Notes: generated by a model from the letters alone, not told the origin. A DNA stretch of 64,000 nucleotides from Paragorgia papillata (GCA_035771165.1 JAWNZC010000285.1:620001-684000); one strand, 5' to 3'; shown: positions 1 to 11,775, counted from the first letter of the stretch. A program made the numbers and translations.

Positions 1-276
1 GTTAGTTCATTAATTATTACAACAATTGAATACAGTACACCACGTCACCACTGGTCCACCAGAACATGTTGCTTAACTTGCTTCCACCGTATCGAGAATC
101 GAGATACGAATCGTATCATGGCTGTTGTATCGAGATACGTATCGTATCGTGGGCAAACTGTATCGTTACACCTCTAGAAATTAGGCGGCACCATTATATA
201 AACGCGGTAGATCAGCATCTGTACCATTCGTTCGTTTTAGTGTGTAGTTTAACTTGTTTCCCAACGCTGATACAAT
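1..276. other. No gene recognised
   Basis: I see no convincing gene here. The stretch holds short repeats of a CGTATCG-like motif around 95-165 and then the leader of the RPA-like pseudogene. Confidence 0.4.
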
Positions 277-1393
277 ATGTCTATGAATTACAAGAGGAAG
301 CTCGAAGGCTATGTGCAAAGGGGTTTCACCAAAGAAACTTTCAAAGAAAAATGTGGAATACTTTGACATGCGTCTTCAGTGTTCTGATGGTTTTCGCAGG
401 GCTGTGTGTTTCTGTTCCGAAAAACACAAGATTTTTTGTCAGAAGGAGGAGTCAATGAAACCCATCGAACTTGTCAACTTCGTCGACCAAGGAGGCGATA
501 TCCTGATTAACGACAAGACGAACCTTTTCGAATCAAAATCCTGCAATTTCAGCTATACACACCTAGTTAACATAACTGAACTAAAAGACTAAAAGACGTA
601 GAGCATACGCAGGTGAATGAACGTATGGATATCTTAGGAAAAGTGACAAACATCGGAGAGAAAGAAGCTGTTGGATCACAGAAGAAATTGAAACAAGATT
701 CTTTCATATGAGATGACACCTCAACAACTCGACTGGTGCTCTGGGAAAACAACATTGACAATATAGAGAACGACAGTGTTTATAAAATCAGTAATGTAAA
801 CGTGAAAGCGGCGTTTGGTGAAAAATACTTACAAACTACTGTATTTATGATACGATAATCACCCTCCAGAATCGACCAGACCTGCAGATTCTGAACATCA
901 CCTAACAGCTGCAGTGCCTTCTGAAATAACGGTAAAAGAAATTGCTGCCGTAGAATGTGTTGAAATGTACCGCCGTTTTGCTCACTGTGGCAAAAAGATA
1001 GACACGGAAACCGCCAAACCTGGTAAGAGGACAATTAAATGTAACAAATGTCACTACACTGTGCTACTCCACAAATGTCAGATGAAGTTGTCGGCTCGGT
1101 TTCATGCACAGTCCGAACACGGGTCTCGTTCGTATCTCACTGCGTTTGAAAACACTTTATCAAAGCTTTTGCTTGGATGCGAAAATCCCAGTGAAATTGA
1201 CAATGTCGAAGAGGAGATCGCAGAAACATTTCTAAGCTTACACAATGTCTGCATTCACTTTACTAAAAATAAAGTGGTGCATAATTTCGAGTTAATAGAA
1301 AATTCAGAAGATCCTAAAGATGATACTCAGGATGACTTCGAGCAGCAAGATGAAATCGCTAAAGCACTTCAGCATACACTTGAAACTGCATGA
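277..1393 (+). pseudogene. RPA1-like OB-fold protein, decayed
   Basis: Pieces in three reading frames resemble the large subunit of replication protein A, a single-stranded DNA binding OB-fold protein. The first is MSMNYKRKLEGYV at 277. A piece at 311-592 carries a run of the form LQCSDGFRRAVCF. An OB-like strand with TTRLVLWENN lies near 720. The last piece, 914-1393, has a zinc-binding KCNKCHY...HKC motif. Frame changes near 310-365 and 592-700, plus a TGA just before the TTRLVLW strand, break it. RPA-like genes of this type are often multicopy in invertebrates and travel with transposons such as Helitrons. Which element carried this one is not visible. Confidence 0.5.
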
Positions 1394-1452
1394 ACTTCTA
1401 AATAGTGAGAGGTAGTAAAGTTTGGTAAGATTTTCTTGTTATACGTTTATGT

Positions 1453-2306
1453 TTAAAGTGCCTCTATGTCCTGTGGGATCTTTGCATATTTAATTAACTT
1501 AGGTTAAAAGAAAACGTTTCCCGCAATTTATTCTCAAAAATATTAAATCCCCGCCCAGTAACAGCGCTCCAAAGTTAGCCAAATCGGCCCAAATCGCGCC
1601 ATTTTGAAAGTTGACCATTTGTCGTGGGCCTGGGCTCTAATTGATAGAGCTACGTCACAGTCAGAACGGAAGTCAGACCATATAGACAATCCACCAAAAT
1701 AAAAAGGACATATAATCTTCGATCTGCGCGCAGTTAATGGAAATTATTTTGAAATAGAGACTCTCCATCAAGATGTTTAAACTGTATTCGTGGAGCGACT
1801 AATAATTTAAAGGTAAGTACATTCGATTATTTCTGTATTTTCATTAAATAGTGAGTTAAATTGCAGACTTTTGATGTTGTGATTGTTAAAATGGCGCATG
1901 TAACAATCATTTCCGAAACATGCAGTCAAAACTAACCCTGTAACTCAAAAATAAACATGTTTTGTGCTTTTTAGTCACAAACATGTTTTGTGCTTTTTGG
2001 TCGCAATATTTGGAATCCAAAGTGGAATATCTACAAAACTGTCGGTAATTTTACACCAGTTTACTCGCCTATTTGACAAAAATGCTCATTGGTCTGACGG
2101 GTACGACATCATCGCCATTGTTATTGTCGAAGCTCGCAGCATAGAAAATCGAGAATATATTGTCTTCTGGATTGTCTATGCTTGCAGTCAAGACTAATCC
2201 TTGCCTCAGAATCTTGTGTGCACAGTTTGCAAAACTGACTATTTGTAAACCAGTATATGTTACATATCTACTATAACCTAATGTCTACATGTATGTGCAT
2301 GTACAG
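1453..2306 (+). mobile_element. TTAA-flanked repeat family, copy 1
   Basis: The segment starts TTAAAGTGCCTCTATG and is matched in inverted orientation by 9472-10292. Its outer 85 bp or so are also the terminal inverted repeats of the shorter copy at 20021-20578. All three copies have TTAA at the outer tip, as piggyBac-type target duplications do. The copy contains an open frame near 1964-2197 that is also partly open in copy 2, so it may be transposase debris. No catalytic motif was recognised. Confidence 0.6.
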
Positions 2307-2318
2307 TATATCTAACTA

Positions 2319-2735
2319 TTACGATATCAATTTTATAAATTTTATTATTTGCTGCTTTAAGCCTTCTAATCCTTGACTATCAAACTGTTGAATAACTTTA
2401 TCAAGAATTCTAAGTGTCCAGGAATGATCTTTGTAAACAGTCACTGACTTTGTTATCATGGGATCCTTGGCACGGTCTTTCTTTCTTTGTTGCAAGTAAA
2501 CAACTCTTAAAGATTCTTCATCGCCTTTCACTAATGTCCAACCAAAAGGAAGACCAATGCTGTTAACTAAGTCTTTAAGATTTGTGGTTGGATAACTGTT
2601 TATAGGTGCAGCAAGTGGTTGACATCTGTTGTTGTCTCCAGTGCAATTGCTGTTGGTATTATTCAAATAAGCTTGTTCTGTCATTAAGTATTTCACCCAT
2701 TGAAACTGGTACCAAGACAGGGGGACTGTCTCTGT
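2319..2735 (-). CDS. Probable terminal exon of an unrecognised gene
   Basis: An open frame of about 139 residues on the minus strand follows a good splice acceptor (TTTATCCTTTTTCAG, ending at 2736) and runs to a stop at 2319. The protein contains SWYQFQWVKYL, a Cys/Asn-rich patch and a charged C-terminus. It abuts the inner end of the TTAA repeat copy, so it may be the last exon of that family's coding gene. I cannot assign a function. Confidence 0.35.
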   Translation of the reverse strand, partial: TETVPLSWYQFQWVKYLMTEQAYLNNTNSNCTGDNNRCQPLAAPINSYPTTNLKDLVNSIGLPFGWTLVKGDEESLRVVYLQQRKKDRAKDPMITKSVTVYKDHSWTLRILDKVIQQFDSQGLEGLKQQIIKFIKLIS

Positions 2736-2996
2736 CTGAAAAAGGATAAACATTAAAAGCAATTTCATTTAATGTACCTCAATTGATTTTTTTTATTGTC
2801 TGGATAGTCATCATCATAACGTATTATACTATACCTAGTAACATTGCTATAAAGTAATAGTATAAACCAACTATTGGACTATTGTGCACCTCGTTGACAG
2901 TGACTATCTGCAAATAGAACTTTAGAATATGGAATGCCATACATGTACATCCTGTATGTGTGTGAGTGTGTCTATATATATATATATATAGACACA

Positions 2997-3330
2997 CGGT
3001 CGGTGACGTTTTTCTGAGCTCCGTGGTTTTGCTGTGTTTTTGTCAGTTGACCCATCCATCACCTACGGTATATACTGACCAGTCCGACCTGGATGTTGGC
3101 CCTCGTATTCGCTATGTTAGGCTCGAAGTGTTCGTTCCTCGCAGGAAATTCGATTGATTTCCCCATTGGCTTTGAGTTCGGATGACCTGGGTAGTCACGC
3201 TCTTTTGAACTCCGTGGTCTTGCTTAGTTTTTATCAATTGATCTACTCGTCACCAATAGTTTACGCTGGTCGGTTTAGCCTGGATGTCAACCCTTTTATT
3301 CGCTGTGGAGGCGAGTCTGGAAGTGTTCAT
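2997..3330 (+). repeat. Two diverged copies of a 5' leader unit
   Basis: The stretch 2997-3125 recurs at about 3190-3310. Both contain GAACTCCGTGGTCTTGCT-like text, followed by CATCACC(T/A), then TGGTCGG/CCAGTCC and CTGGATGT. Translated, both give SVVLL(C/S)F(C/Y)QL. This fits duplicated 5' monomers of the retrotransposon that begins just downstream. Confidence 0.5.
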
Positions 3331-3599
3331 CATTTGTGGAAAGTTCGGTTGGTTCTTCCATTTGCTGCGAGCTTAGAAGATGTTCATTTTGTCGCTAGTC
3401 TGAAAATTTGCATGTGGCCTAATAGCATAGTCCCAGGAGACTTAGTCAACCAAGCTCTATTCACCGACGAAAAGCAAAAGAAAAACTTTGATGTCATTAT
3501 GCCACTAATTGCTTTATCGAAGACAAAAATAATTTTCCGTAGAGTAAAATGGCACAGAAGACGAGTGTCATATTATTCTAATTCTACTGCGACCTTAGC

Positions 3600-4600
3600 G
3601 GCGATGTCCATCCTCATCCAGGTCCAGAAACTGGCCTTGCCAAGGTGATTCCCGTCCATATAAGCAACCGAGTGAAGTCCATTAACTATAAAAATAATCA
3701 TGTCAACCGCTGCCGAGTACCTTCAAATTGTATTACGATAAACACTACTCTTTCAACGTGTTTCAACGCCTGGAATAATATACAGCCTGTAATTCATGGT
3801 GGCCATAACAAACACCTGAAAATTTGCCATCTGAATGCAGAATCCTTAAAGAACAGGTCTCACTTTCACGAGATACAGGAACTTGTTGTTCATAGTAACA
3901 TAGCCATTCTTACCATCTCTGAGACCTGGTTCAACTCATCTGTATCCAATTCTAGCGTTTACTTGGATGGCTTCAAACTTTACAGATTAGACCATTTGCA
4001 TAAACGGGGTGGGGGTGTATGCGCTTATATTAGATCCAGCCTTAAGGTGAATTTACTAAAAAATCTTACATGCCTAGCTGACTCTGGCCTTCACCAACTG
4101 TGGCTTCAAGTTCAGCTTAAGGAATTAAAATCATCAATTACATCGTGTATAGACGTCCGGATAGTTCTATTACCTGTATTGATAACGACCTAAAGCCGAA
4201 ATATACTCAAGCAATGTTACTCAATAACGATATCGTCTTGACTGGCGATTTAAACTGTGACCTACTATCTAGTAACCCCAGAGCTGACGCCTTACGCTCA
4301 TTCTATACTTCAGTGAATGCTACTCAGCTGATAAACGAACCAACTAGGGTAACCCAGACAACGTCTACACTTATTGATGTCGTGCTCGTGTCAAGCTTTG
4401 CCCTCGTGAAGTCCAGTGGCGTATCCGACATTACTATTAGTGATCACTTCCTAGTTTATGTCGTCCTCGATTTAAAGGTGCGTAAACAAGTCGCTACTAA
4501 TATCACCAAACGTAGCTTTAAGAACTATGTCGCTAAAACCTTTGCTGAAGATATATCTCACATCCTATGGGACGTGGTGAATCTCGCAGTCTGTCGATGA
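3600..4600 (+). pseudogene. Retrotransposon apurinic-type endonuclease domain, frameshifted
   Basis: This is the endonuclease/exonuclease/phosphatase domain of non-LTR ORF2, which nicks target DNA for target-primed reverse transcription. Visible motifs in order are SGDVHPHPGPE, HLNAESLKN, SETWF, RGGGVCAYIRSS, GDLNCDLL and SDHFLVY. The reading frame changes near 4145-4190 and stops at 4600. The reverse transcriptase follows in another frame. Confidence 0.75.
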
Positions 4601-4655
4601 TCGACTTGACGCCTTCAATGATTTTTTCCTAGCCTGCCTAAATGAACACGCACCT

Positions 4656-5705
4656 ATGAAAACCTTCAAGATCAAGCCTAAGTTCAAACCATTCATCACT
4701 AGTGAGATTAAACAGCTTTTTTTCGCCAGAAACGAGCTACACAAAAGAGCACGTCAAAGCCACAACATTAGTGATTGGATAGCTTTCCGGTCCATAAAGA
4801 AAGAAGTTAAGAAATCCCTGAGACAGGCAGAGGTGGATTACTTCAAAAGTGAAATTCAGTCCAATTTGAAGAATACTGGCGCTATATGGAAGACTATACG
4901 CCGCGCATTACCAGATAACAACGGAACGAAGCCGTGTTTACAATACACAAAGGGCACGTCAGTCTTGGCCGATGAATTTAATGAATTTTTTACATCTGTT
5001 GGCAAGAATGCTGCCCTTGCTTCTACACAACTGGCTGAAATTCATGGCCTGACAACACCAATCGCTCCGCCCCCTTTGGAGATTCCGGAAGAAGACCTGT
5101 TTTATTTAAAACCCGTATCTCCAACAGAAGTACATGACATAGTAATGCAGATGCCGAATAACAAAGCTCCAGGATACGACAAGATTTTAGTTAGAGTGCT
5201 CAAAGACTGCCTTTCTCGCATACTGACTACTATCATAGGCCTTATTAACTGTTCCCTTGCTAGCAGTGTGTTCCCGCTTGCATGGAAGAAAGCTGAGGTA
5301 ATCCCTCACCTCAAGGAGGGTGACCACGAGGCAGCAAATAACAACTGGCCTATATCCCTTCTTCCAATGCTGTCAAAGATAGCAGAACGTGTAGCCCTTG
5401 GTCAGTATAATAAGTACCTTATTGAAAAATGCAGACTTACTAGCCATCAGAGCGGAAATAGAAAACATCACTCAACTGAATCCTTGTCCCTGTTTGTGAC
5501 AGATCAAATTTGCAGAGCCATTGACGAGAAGAAACTAACCGCGATGGTGCTTATAGATCTCAGCAAGGCCTTTGACAGTATTTGTCACCTAACTTTACTC
5601 AACAAGATGCAAAATTTTGGCACCTCTATCCCTGCCCTAGAGTGGTTTAAAAGCTATCTATCGGACAGAAGTCAAAGCACCAGAATTGGATTTCACCAGC
5701 TTTGA
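4656..5705 (+). pseudogene. Non-LTR reverse transcriptase, 3' part deleted
   Basis: The frame covers the N-terminal half of a reverse transcriptase: KAPGYDKI, the finger region, RKHHSTES, and motif A as VLIDLSKAFDS. It stops at 5705 shortly after SYLSDRS. Text right after the stop matches the ELGWISV portion of the C-terminal domain in another frame, so the palm motif with YxDD and most of the thumb are deleted rather than frameshifted. Confidence 0.75.
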
Positions 5706-5738
5706 GAGAACTCGGCTGGATTTCAGTCACTAACATCA

Positions 5739-6032
5739 GGGGTGTTGGTGGCACAGTGGTTAGTGCACGTGCCTTTCACCTCTGCGACCTGGGTTCAATT
5801 CCTGCTCTCAGCAGTTATCTGATTAAAATTTCACCTTGGCCGCATGTGAGAAGAGTGTTTCCAGTTTGACTCTACCAAACACCACAGGTTTCCTCCGGGT
5901 ACTCCGGTTTCCTCCTGTAGAAACACTGGACCAATGAGGGATGGCCCTTACTGGACCTCTAGGGATAACAGTTAGCTATTAACTGATAGAGCTATCCAGT
6001 ATAAATAAGATTAGTTTAGTTTAGTTTAGTTT
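5739..6032 (+). mobile_element. tRNA-derived SINE with TTTAG tail
   Basis: A polymerase III box A (TGGCACAGTGGTTAGTGC, about 5749-5766) and box B (GGTTCAATTCC, 5792-5802) are spaced as in a tRNA. A body of about 200 bp follows, including GGTTTCCTCC repeats, and it ends in four or five TTTAG units (6011-6032). It splits the C-terminal reverse transcriptase text, which stops just before it and resumes just after. No clear target duplication is visible. Confidence 0.75.
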
Positions 6033-6300
6033 ATGTTAACTTACCGCGACCAAGTCATGATGTTTAAATGTCTTAATGGCCTTGCTCCGCCCTACTTACA
6101 TAATAAGCTAGTGAAGCGTTTTGACATTCATTCCCAGGTAACTAGACAGTCAGATGACATTAATTTAATTAAATGTAGAATATCTATGGTGCAACGTTCA
6201 TTCTTCTACCATGCGGCAAAAACTTGAAACAATCTTCCAGATTTAATTAAGAAAGCCACTTCATTACCCACCTTTAAAAAGCTATTAAAAGATTATTTTA
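6033..6300 (+). pseudogene. C-terminal tail of non-LTR ORF2
   Basis: The open frame carries YRDQVMMFKCLNGLAPPYL, the conserved tail found after the reverse transcriptase in many invertebrate CR1/jockey-like elements. It continues, after a stop at about 6227, with text resembling the final helix. It joins directly to the segment interrupted by the SINE. Confidence 0.65.
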
Positions 6301-6488
6301 AATCTAAATGAACGATTGGACCTTTATTAATGTACTCAATTATTTTTATGAACGTATTTTGGAAAAATAGTAAAACAGTTTTTACGAGTTAGCACATTGT
6401 AAATTAGTTAGCGCATTAGTTTAATCTTTTTGTAAATTAGTTCTGAAAATCCCAAATTGGGAGTGACTAATAAACCATATTGTATTGT

Positions 6489-6520
<32 letters not shown>

Positions 6521-6524
<4 letters not shown>

Positions 6525-6701
6525 AAGCATGAAGTATAGTTACCTTAAAGTCTTCGCTACCAGAGGTTTCACCCTAAACGGGATCATCAGGTCGACCTCT
6601 GGTAGCGAAGACTTTAAGGTAACTATACTTCATGCTTTGTATTTTGCTCTATCTATATATGGTATTGAGCACTCTCTAACATTTCGTGAACCAAAACTCA
6701 C
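6521..6701 (+). mobile_element. Hairpin MITE in a TA tract, copy 1
   Basis: The unit begins TACAAAGCATGAAGTATAG, forms a long hairpin (the arm reads ACCTTAAAGTCTTCGCTACC), and ends with a tail containing GAGCACTCTCTAAC. TA repeats flank it. A closely related copy in the opposite orientation lies inside element 1 at 56373-56578. Here the right arm lacks the inner 25 bp or so. Confidence 0.7.
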
Positions 6702-6721
6702 CTATATATATATATATATAT

Positions 6722-6886
6722 AGTTCAATCTACAGACACGGTGTTTCGCTGTACAACAGCTCATCAGTGTAGCTTGGAACAATCTGAATGAATTTCATCA
6801 ATTACTTGTACACATGCGATCGTCGGTGACAACCGCATGTGGGACAGCATCGGTGAAATACATTCAGATAGCGCGAAGTGCGCATG
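6722..6886 (+). repeat. TA-flanked repeat unit b, copy 1
   Basis: The segment starting AGTTCAATCTACAGACACGG recurs in inverted orientation at 16851-17015 with few differences. Both copies border TA tracts. No coding sequence is visible. Confidence 0.7.
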
Positions 6887-6889
6887 TGC

Positions 6890-6944
<55 letters not shown>
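6887..6944. repeat. TA dinucleotide tract
   Basis: About 50 bp of uninterrupted TA repeat lies between repeat unit b and single-copy-like sequence. Confidence 0.9.
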
Positions 6945-6946
<2 letters not shown>

Positions 6947-7017
6947 GTTCAAGTGTTGGTTATATTTCGCACATTATGATTACTGAACGAAGAGAATGGA
7001 CAAGGATATTTATAAGT

Positions 7018-7145
7018 AATAGCATGACACGAGGGTAATTAGTGATTAAATGCCTCGAAGGCGAGGGAGGTTTGTGGAATTCTACAAACCTCCCGCGCCT
7101 GAGGGGACATTTAGTCACTAATTTCCCGATATGTCATGCTATTAG
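7018..7145. repeat. Imperfect fold-back upstream of Crypton gene
   Basis: Arms reading AATAGCATGACACGAGGG... and ...CCCGATATGTCATGCTATT, with an inner arm GGGAGGTTTGT/ACAAACCTCCC around GGAATTCT, form a hairpin of about 125 bp. It may be a MITE or part of the 5' end of the recombinase element. Confidence 0.6.
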
Positions 7146-7302
7146 TTTGTAATAGTATGATCACCGAGGTACCGTAATTAGTTTCTATTGTTTAAAAGTC
7201 ATATGAGAACAAAGACATTTTGAATGCATGTGTGTAGGTGTGTATAAATGCGAGGTAGATTTGAGAAAACGTTGTTGTTCGATTTTGGCGAAGTCGAAGG
7301 GC

Positions 7303-8638
7303 ATGGCGGAGAAGCGGTTCTCATTTGTTACAGAACGCGATGTTGAGAAAGGTAGAGACAACAGAACGCCCGCAATTACGACGAAGCACACATCTTGGAG
7401 CAGCAATGTTTATAGAAAATGGGCTGAAGCAAGAAATAAGGAGTTCATTGATTTTACTGGCGAGAATCAACAATTCAAGCGTGTCCCAAACTTTGAGGAT
7501 CTAAGCATCAAGGAAATTAATTATTGGCTGAGCAGATTAAGCTTAGAAGTAAGGAAGAGAGATGGAGGCGAGTATCGTCATGAAGTTTTGTATAGCTTGT
7601 TTTGTGGTTTAAATCGAAGCATACAGGTGCAACATCCAAAGTTGAATTTGTTCCGTTCATCTGACTTAAAGCCATTTCAAGAAGCTCTCGATGGCAGGCT
7701 AAAGGAACTACAGGCCTCTCAAAACCCAGTTAAAAAGAAAGCAGATGCAGTGTGCGTTAATGATGAAAGGAAAATGTGGAATAGTGGCATTCTCGGCACA
7801 AGTTGCCCGGATAGTGTTATCAATACATGATTATACTTGACTGGGAAGTTGTTTGCGCTACGAGGTGGTAAAGAGCAGCGAGAATTAACGCATGACCAAT
7901 TCGAATTTGTCGAACAACCTGCTGGAACGATGATCGTAAAGTATGTAGAAAAGATCTCGAAAACAAACCAAGGAGGCTTGAAGAGACGCAAACAGGAGGT
8001 GAAGAGAGTAGAGCATGTAGAAGACCCTCTACACGAAGAGTCTTTCAGTTTCATTTATCAGTTCTACGTTTCGATGTGGTATGTATTGTTGAATATCATT
8101 TTTGCATATTTTACAAACGAATTATTTACTCATATTTTCTGCGTTTTTTAGCCCAGAACATGCGAGTGATGGTCCCTTTTACTTGAAACCTAAAGGAAAT
8201 TGGAAATATGGCGCAATAATTTGGTTTGAGAATAGAGCAATTGGTTGGAATACACTTAGCAAGCGATTTAAAGAAATGTGTAAGGATGCTGGTTTAGTCG
8301 GGAATTATAGCAATCATTCTGGTCGAGTAACTGCCGTGACACGTTTGTACGATGCTGATGTTCCAGAAAAGGCTATAATGAAACGAAGCGGACATCGATC
8401 AATTGAAGGTGTGAGAACTTATCAGAGAGAAGATGCGAATGCTAACGTCGCTGTGTCAAGTGTCCTTTCTGGTGCAACTAACGCTTCTGCAGTATTTGAT
8501 GATGTTGACGATGAAACTCTAGTAAATGCTTGTGTTAAGTATGAAAAAAGCGTGAATTCGAATCTAGATTTAAGCGGCATGTTGCAGGCAGCTTCTGTGC
8601 ACGGTAACGTACATATAAATATCAATATCAGTAAATAA
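7303..8638 (+). pseudogene. Crypton-type tyrosine recombinase, copy A (one stop, one intron)
   Basis: The gene encodes a tyrosine recombinase of the Crypton/DUF3504 kind, which cuts and rejoins DNA through a tyrosine. The first exon runs from ATG at 7303. A GTATGT...TTTTTTAG intron occupies 8079-8151, and the second exon ends at 8638. The second exon shows NHSGR, MKRSGHRS and the nucleophile region VRTYQRE, that is the R, H-x-x-R and Tyr boxes. LFALRGGKEQREL in exon 1 carries the first Arg box. An in-frame TGA at 7828-7830 interrupts exon 1, so the copy is probably dead. The phase of the intron joins the two frames exactly. Confidence 0.8.
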
Positions 8639-8764
8639 ACTTATTTTCAGTGTTGTTGTAATTGAGTGGCATAAATGAGAATCTAAACAAGTATGTAATA
8701 ATTAACAGCACATAATAAAAGTCTCTTTATTGTTGTGTATAAAGGTATTGTTTGGATGTTCGGC
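8023..8764 (+). repeat. 742-bp direct repeat, copy A
   Basis: This stretch covers the end of Crypton exon 1, its intron, exon 2 and about 125 bp of 3' flank. It is repeated at 11970-12711 with the same length and only a couple of substitutions seen (for example AATCTAAAC versus AATCGAAAC). Confidence 0.9.
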
Positions 8765-9471
8765 CATGCATACAAATGCGGGCAATTTAGTAAATTGCCC
8801 GCTCAGAGAGAATTTAGAGATTTTAATGCCCCCTCGGAACAATATAACCCGAGGTGATCATGGTATTATAACAATATAATGCAAGAAATTAAAGTTTGTA
8901 TATAATAATAATAATTACTTTATTTCAGTGTCTATGTATTTAACTACAAAATCAGCTAATTGGGGACACTATATTACCCTAAGTTATATATTAATAAAAT
9001 TATGATAAATAATATAAATAAAACTATATATAGTTTAAATTAACAAAGTTATAAATCCTATGCTTTACTTTATACAACACTAAGATATAAGTTAGAATAG
9101 AAGTTGTATCTCCAATCCTGTCATTTAAAATATGAAGAAAAAGTTAGCAATCTTTTATGTATGAAGATATTTAACGATGTGTTTTGTCAATATCTATATG
9201 ATAAAGCTTAAAATATAATTATAACCTTTCTTTTCTTATTTTCTTAATATATACAATACTGTACATGCTGGGTTATCACATAATATTTATACAATTTAAG
9301 ATAGAGTATTTAGGCTAATTTACCTGCATATTGGTCTCCTTATTTCCATAGTGGTACAATAATTTGGCTTCCAAATGGCTTCTTTCTTCTTTAGAAAGAA
9401 TGTTTTTTTCACTGAGTAGCCCCTTTTGTAAGGCATCTTTAATAAAATTGATATGGTATGAGTTAGATTTT
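8765..9471. other. AT-rich interval with one possible exon
   Basis: The interval is mostly low-complexity AT-rich sequence. A minus-strand open stretch around 9332-9471 ends at a plausible splice donor (CAG then GTAAAT). It may be an exon linked to the inverted TTAA-family copy next to it. Nothing else is recognisable. Confidence 0.35.
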
Positions 9472-10292
9472 CTGTACATGCACACACATGTAGACATTAA
9501 GTTATAGTAGATTACATATGTAACATATACTGGTTTACAAATAGAGTCAGTTTTGCAAACTGTGCACACAGGATTCTGAGGCAAGGGTTAGTCTTGACTG
9601 CAAGTGCATAGACAATCCAGAAGACAAAAAATTCTGGATTTTCTATGCTGCGAGCTTCGACAATAACAATGGCGATGATGTCGTACTCGTCATTTCGACA
9701 GTCAAGACCAATGAGCATTTTGTCAAATAGGAGAGTAAACTGATGTAAAATTACCGACAGTTTTGTAGATATTCCACTTGGGATTCCAAATATTGCGACC
9801 AAAAAGCAGAAGACATGTTTATTTTTGAGTTACAAGGTTAGTTTTGACTGCATGTTTCGGAAATGATTGTTACATGCGCAATTTTAACAATGACAACATC
9901 AAAAGTCTGCAATTTAACTCACTATTTAATGAAAATACAGAAATAATCGAATGTACTTACCTTTAAATTATTAGTCGCTCCACGAATACAGTTTAAAAAT
10001 CTTGATGGCAAGTTTCTATTTCAAAATAATTTCCGTAAACTGCGCGCAGATCGAAGATTATCTGTCCTTTATATTTTGGTTGCAAGGCAAGTTCCGTTCC
10101 GACCGTGACGTCACACAGTAAACTCGCACCAGGTCCCTAACAGGCACGGTTACAGTTACAGAGATGCCAACTTTGGAGAGCTGTTACTGGGCGGGGATTT
10201 AATATTTTTGAGAAAAAAATTCGGGAAACATTTTCTTTTAACCTAAGTTATTTAAATATGTAAAGATCCCACAGGCCATAGAGGCACTTTAA
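9472..10292 (-). mobile_element. TTAA-flanked repeat family, copy 2 (inverted)
   Basis: This is the reverse complement of most of 1453-2306, ending GGCACTTTAA at 10292. The two copies form an inverted repeat of about 850 bp separated by 7.2 kb. Small indels and substitutions distinguish them. Confidence 0.7.
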
Positions 10293-10372
10293 CGTTCACT
10301 GAACTTACGCATATGGTAATATATTTACAAATTATGTATATATATATATATATACACATACGGTAATACTCC

Positions 10373-10466
10373 GAATATAAGCCCCCCATGTATAAGCCCA
10401 CCAATTTATTAACACTCACCATTCCGAATATAAGCCCACCCATATATAAGCCCACCCGTATATAGT
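10373..10466. repeat. Short tandem-like repeat of TATAAGCCCACC
   Basis: About five units built on (A/G)TATAAGCCC(A/C)CC lie directly before the second retrotransposon. A similar cluster lies just after it, at 16060-16128. Confidence 0.7.
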
Positions 10467-10471
10467 ATCTT

Positions 10472-11775
10472 ATGCAAAAACAACTGCCTGACCTCAGGGA
10501 GTACAGACGTGTCTCTATGAGCTCTTTAATTATTATGGAAAAATCTAACTTTTATGCTCAATATGCTCTGTTTGGCATTAAGAAGGATAAACTAATATGG
10601 CAAGGAAACCTTGAAGAGTTAAAGGCGTTAGTAACGAGCGAAATGGAAGGAAACGTAGGAAGAGATACACCTTGGAAATCGGCAGGCGGTGGTACTTGGT
10701 GTTTCAAAAGCGAGCCGTTATCGGTAACTTGGCACAGTAAGAGTGAAACCATCTCTTTCGACGGAAGCAAAGCCCAAGTGCTGACGAATCGTATTCACGA
10801 AGTCTTAAATACAAATAAGAACGTGTCGCCTTTACAGACTGCCGAAAGTTCCAACAAGTCGCCGAGTGGTGAAAGCATGGACGATGAACATAATATAACT
10901 ATACGTGATTCAGTAAATGAAGACTGCAATAAATTTTCCATAAAAATGGCTGAAGTTAAGCTGGAATTGGCGATGCTATGGGCGCTTGTTAACAAATTAG
11001 AGAATACTAGCAAAGAAATTGATGATCGCAGGTTGGGTAGCACTGTTTACCCAAATATGTCCTTTAGGCATATCGGTACGCAAACCGACATTCTTCCTTG
11101 CGATCCACCGATACAGTATGTTGAAAACTTTGAATTAAAGTTCAACGCTCAAGTTCAGCTTGATAGTCAACTTAAAAGCTACCGTCTGGCAAGTAAAGAG
11201 AAGTTCGTAATGCAGAAAGATCAACGAAGCCGAAGGAAAATAACGAATAATGTCACTGAAAGCCTAGGAGAAATGAAGCCGAAAAATGCAAATTGCCAAG
11301 ATCATCTTTGTTAACCTTAAACAAAAACTAAGTGAGACCGAACAAGAAAGGGATTCCCTTAGGACTGCTATCAAAATCCTGAGAGAAGAATTTTTACAAC
11401 TCATTATCAAATCATGTCAAAGAGTCTGACAATGCACAACATAGCAACGATAAATTCAAACCTGCCGCCACCACCACCACGCAAGCCAACAACTTAATAC
11501 AGGAAAAGACAACTCAAGTTTCAACGTCAAATCAATATTCGGCTTTGGTTGATCAAATTAATCTTACCAATGTTGATGAAGTAGACGAAACTGGTAAAGT
11601 TGCTGAAGCGAGAAGTAACAAAGATAAAGACCGCAGTTGCCCAACTCAAAAGGGAAACAAATTTAAAAATCAAGGTGGCAAGCAGCATCGAAAAGATGAT
11701 AAATTCACAGCAATCCTTGGTGACTCGTTACTTAAGGGACTGCGTCATGACAAAATCGGCCGATCAACTTATTAA
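10472..11775 (+). pseudogene. Non-LTR ORF1-like protein, copy A
   Basis: The frame at 10472-11314 encodes an ORF1-type protein with SNFYAQYALFGIKKDK near the start and a charged coiled region (about residues 150-190). A one-base insertion near 11308 and an indel near 11400 shift the frame relative to copy B. The last piece (11545-11775) ends in ILGDSLLKGLR, the beginning of a GDSL/SGNH esterase-like domain that is cut off. The cut is shared with copy B, so the deletion predates the duplication. Confidence 0.6.

Larger units (their letters stand above)
2990..6496 (+). mobile_element. Non-LTR retrotransposon copy 1 (CR1/jockey-like), decayed
   Basis: The order is a duplicated 5' leader, the start of ORF2 with the GDVHPHPGP signature, an endonuclease domain, a partial reverse transcriptase, a C-terminal tail and a 3' end of ATTGTATTGTATTG repeats. 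Short tandem 3' repeats instead of poly(A) are typical of CR1/L2-like elements. Frameshifts, an internal deletion that removes the YxDD region and a SINE insertion make it inactive. Confidence 0.75.
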
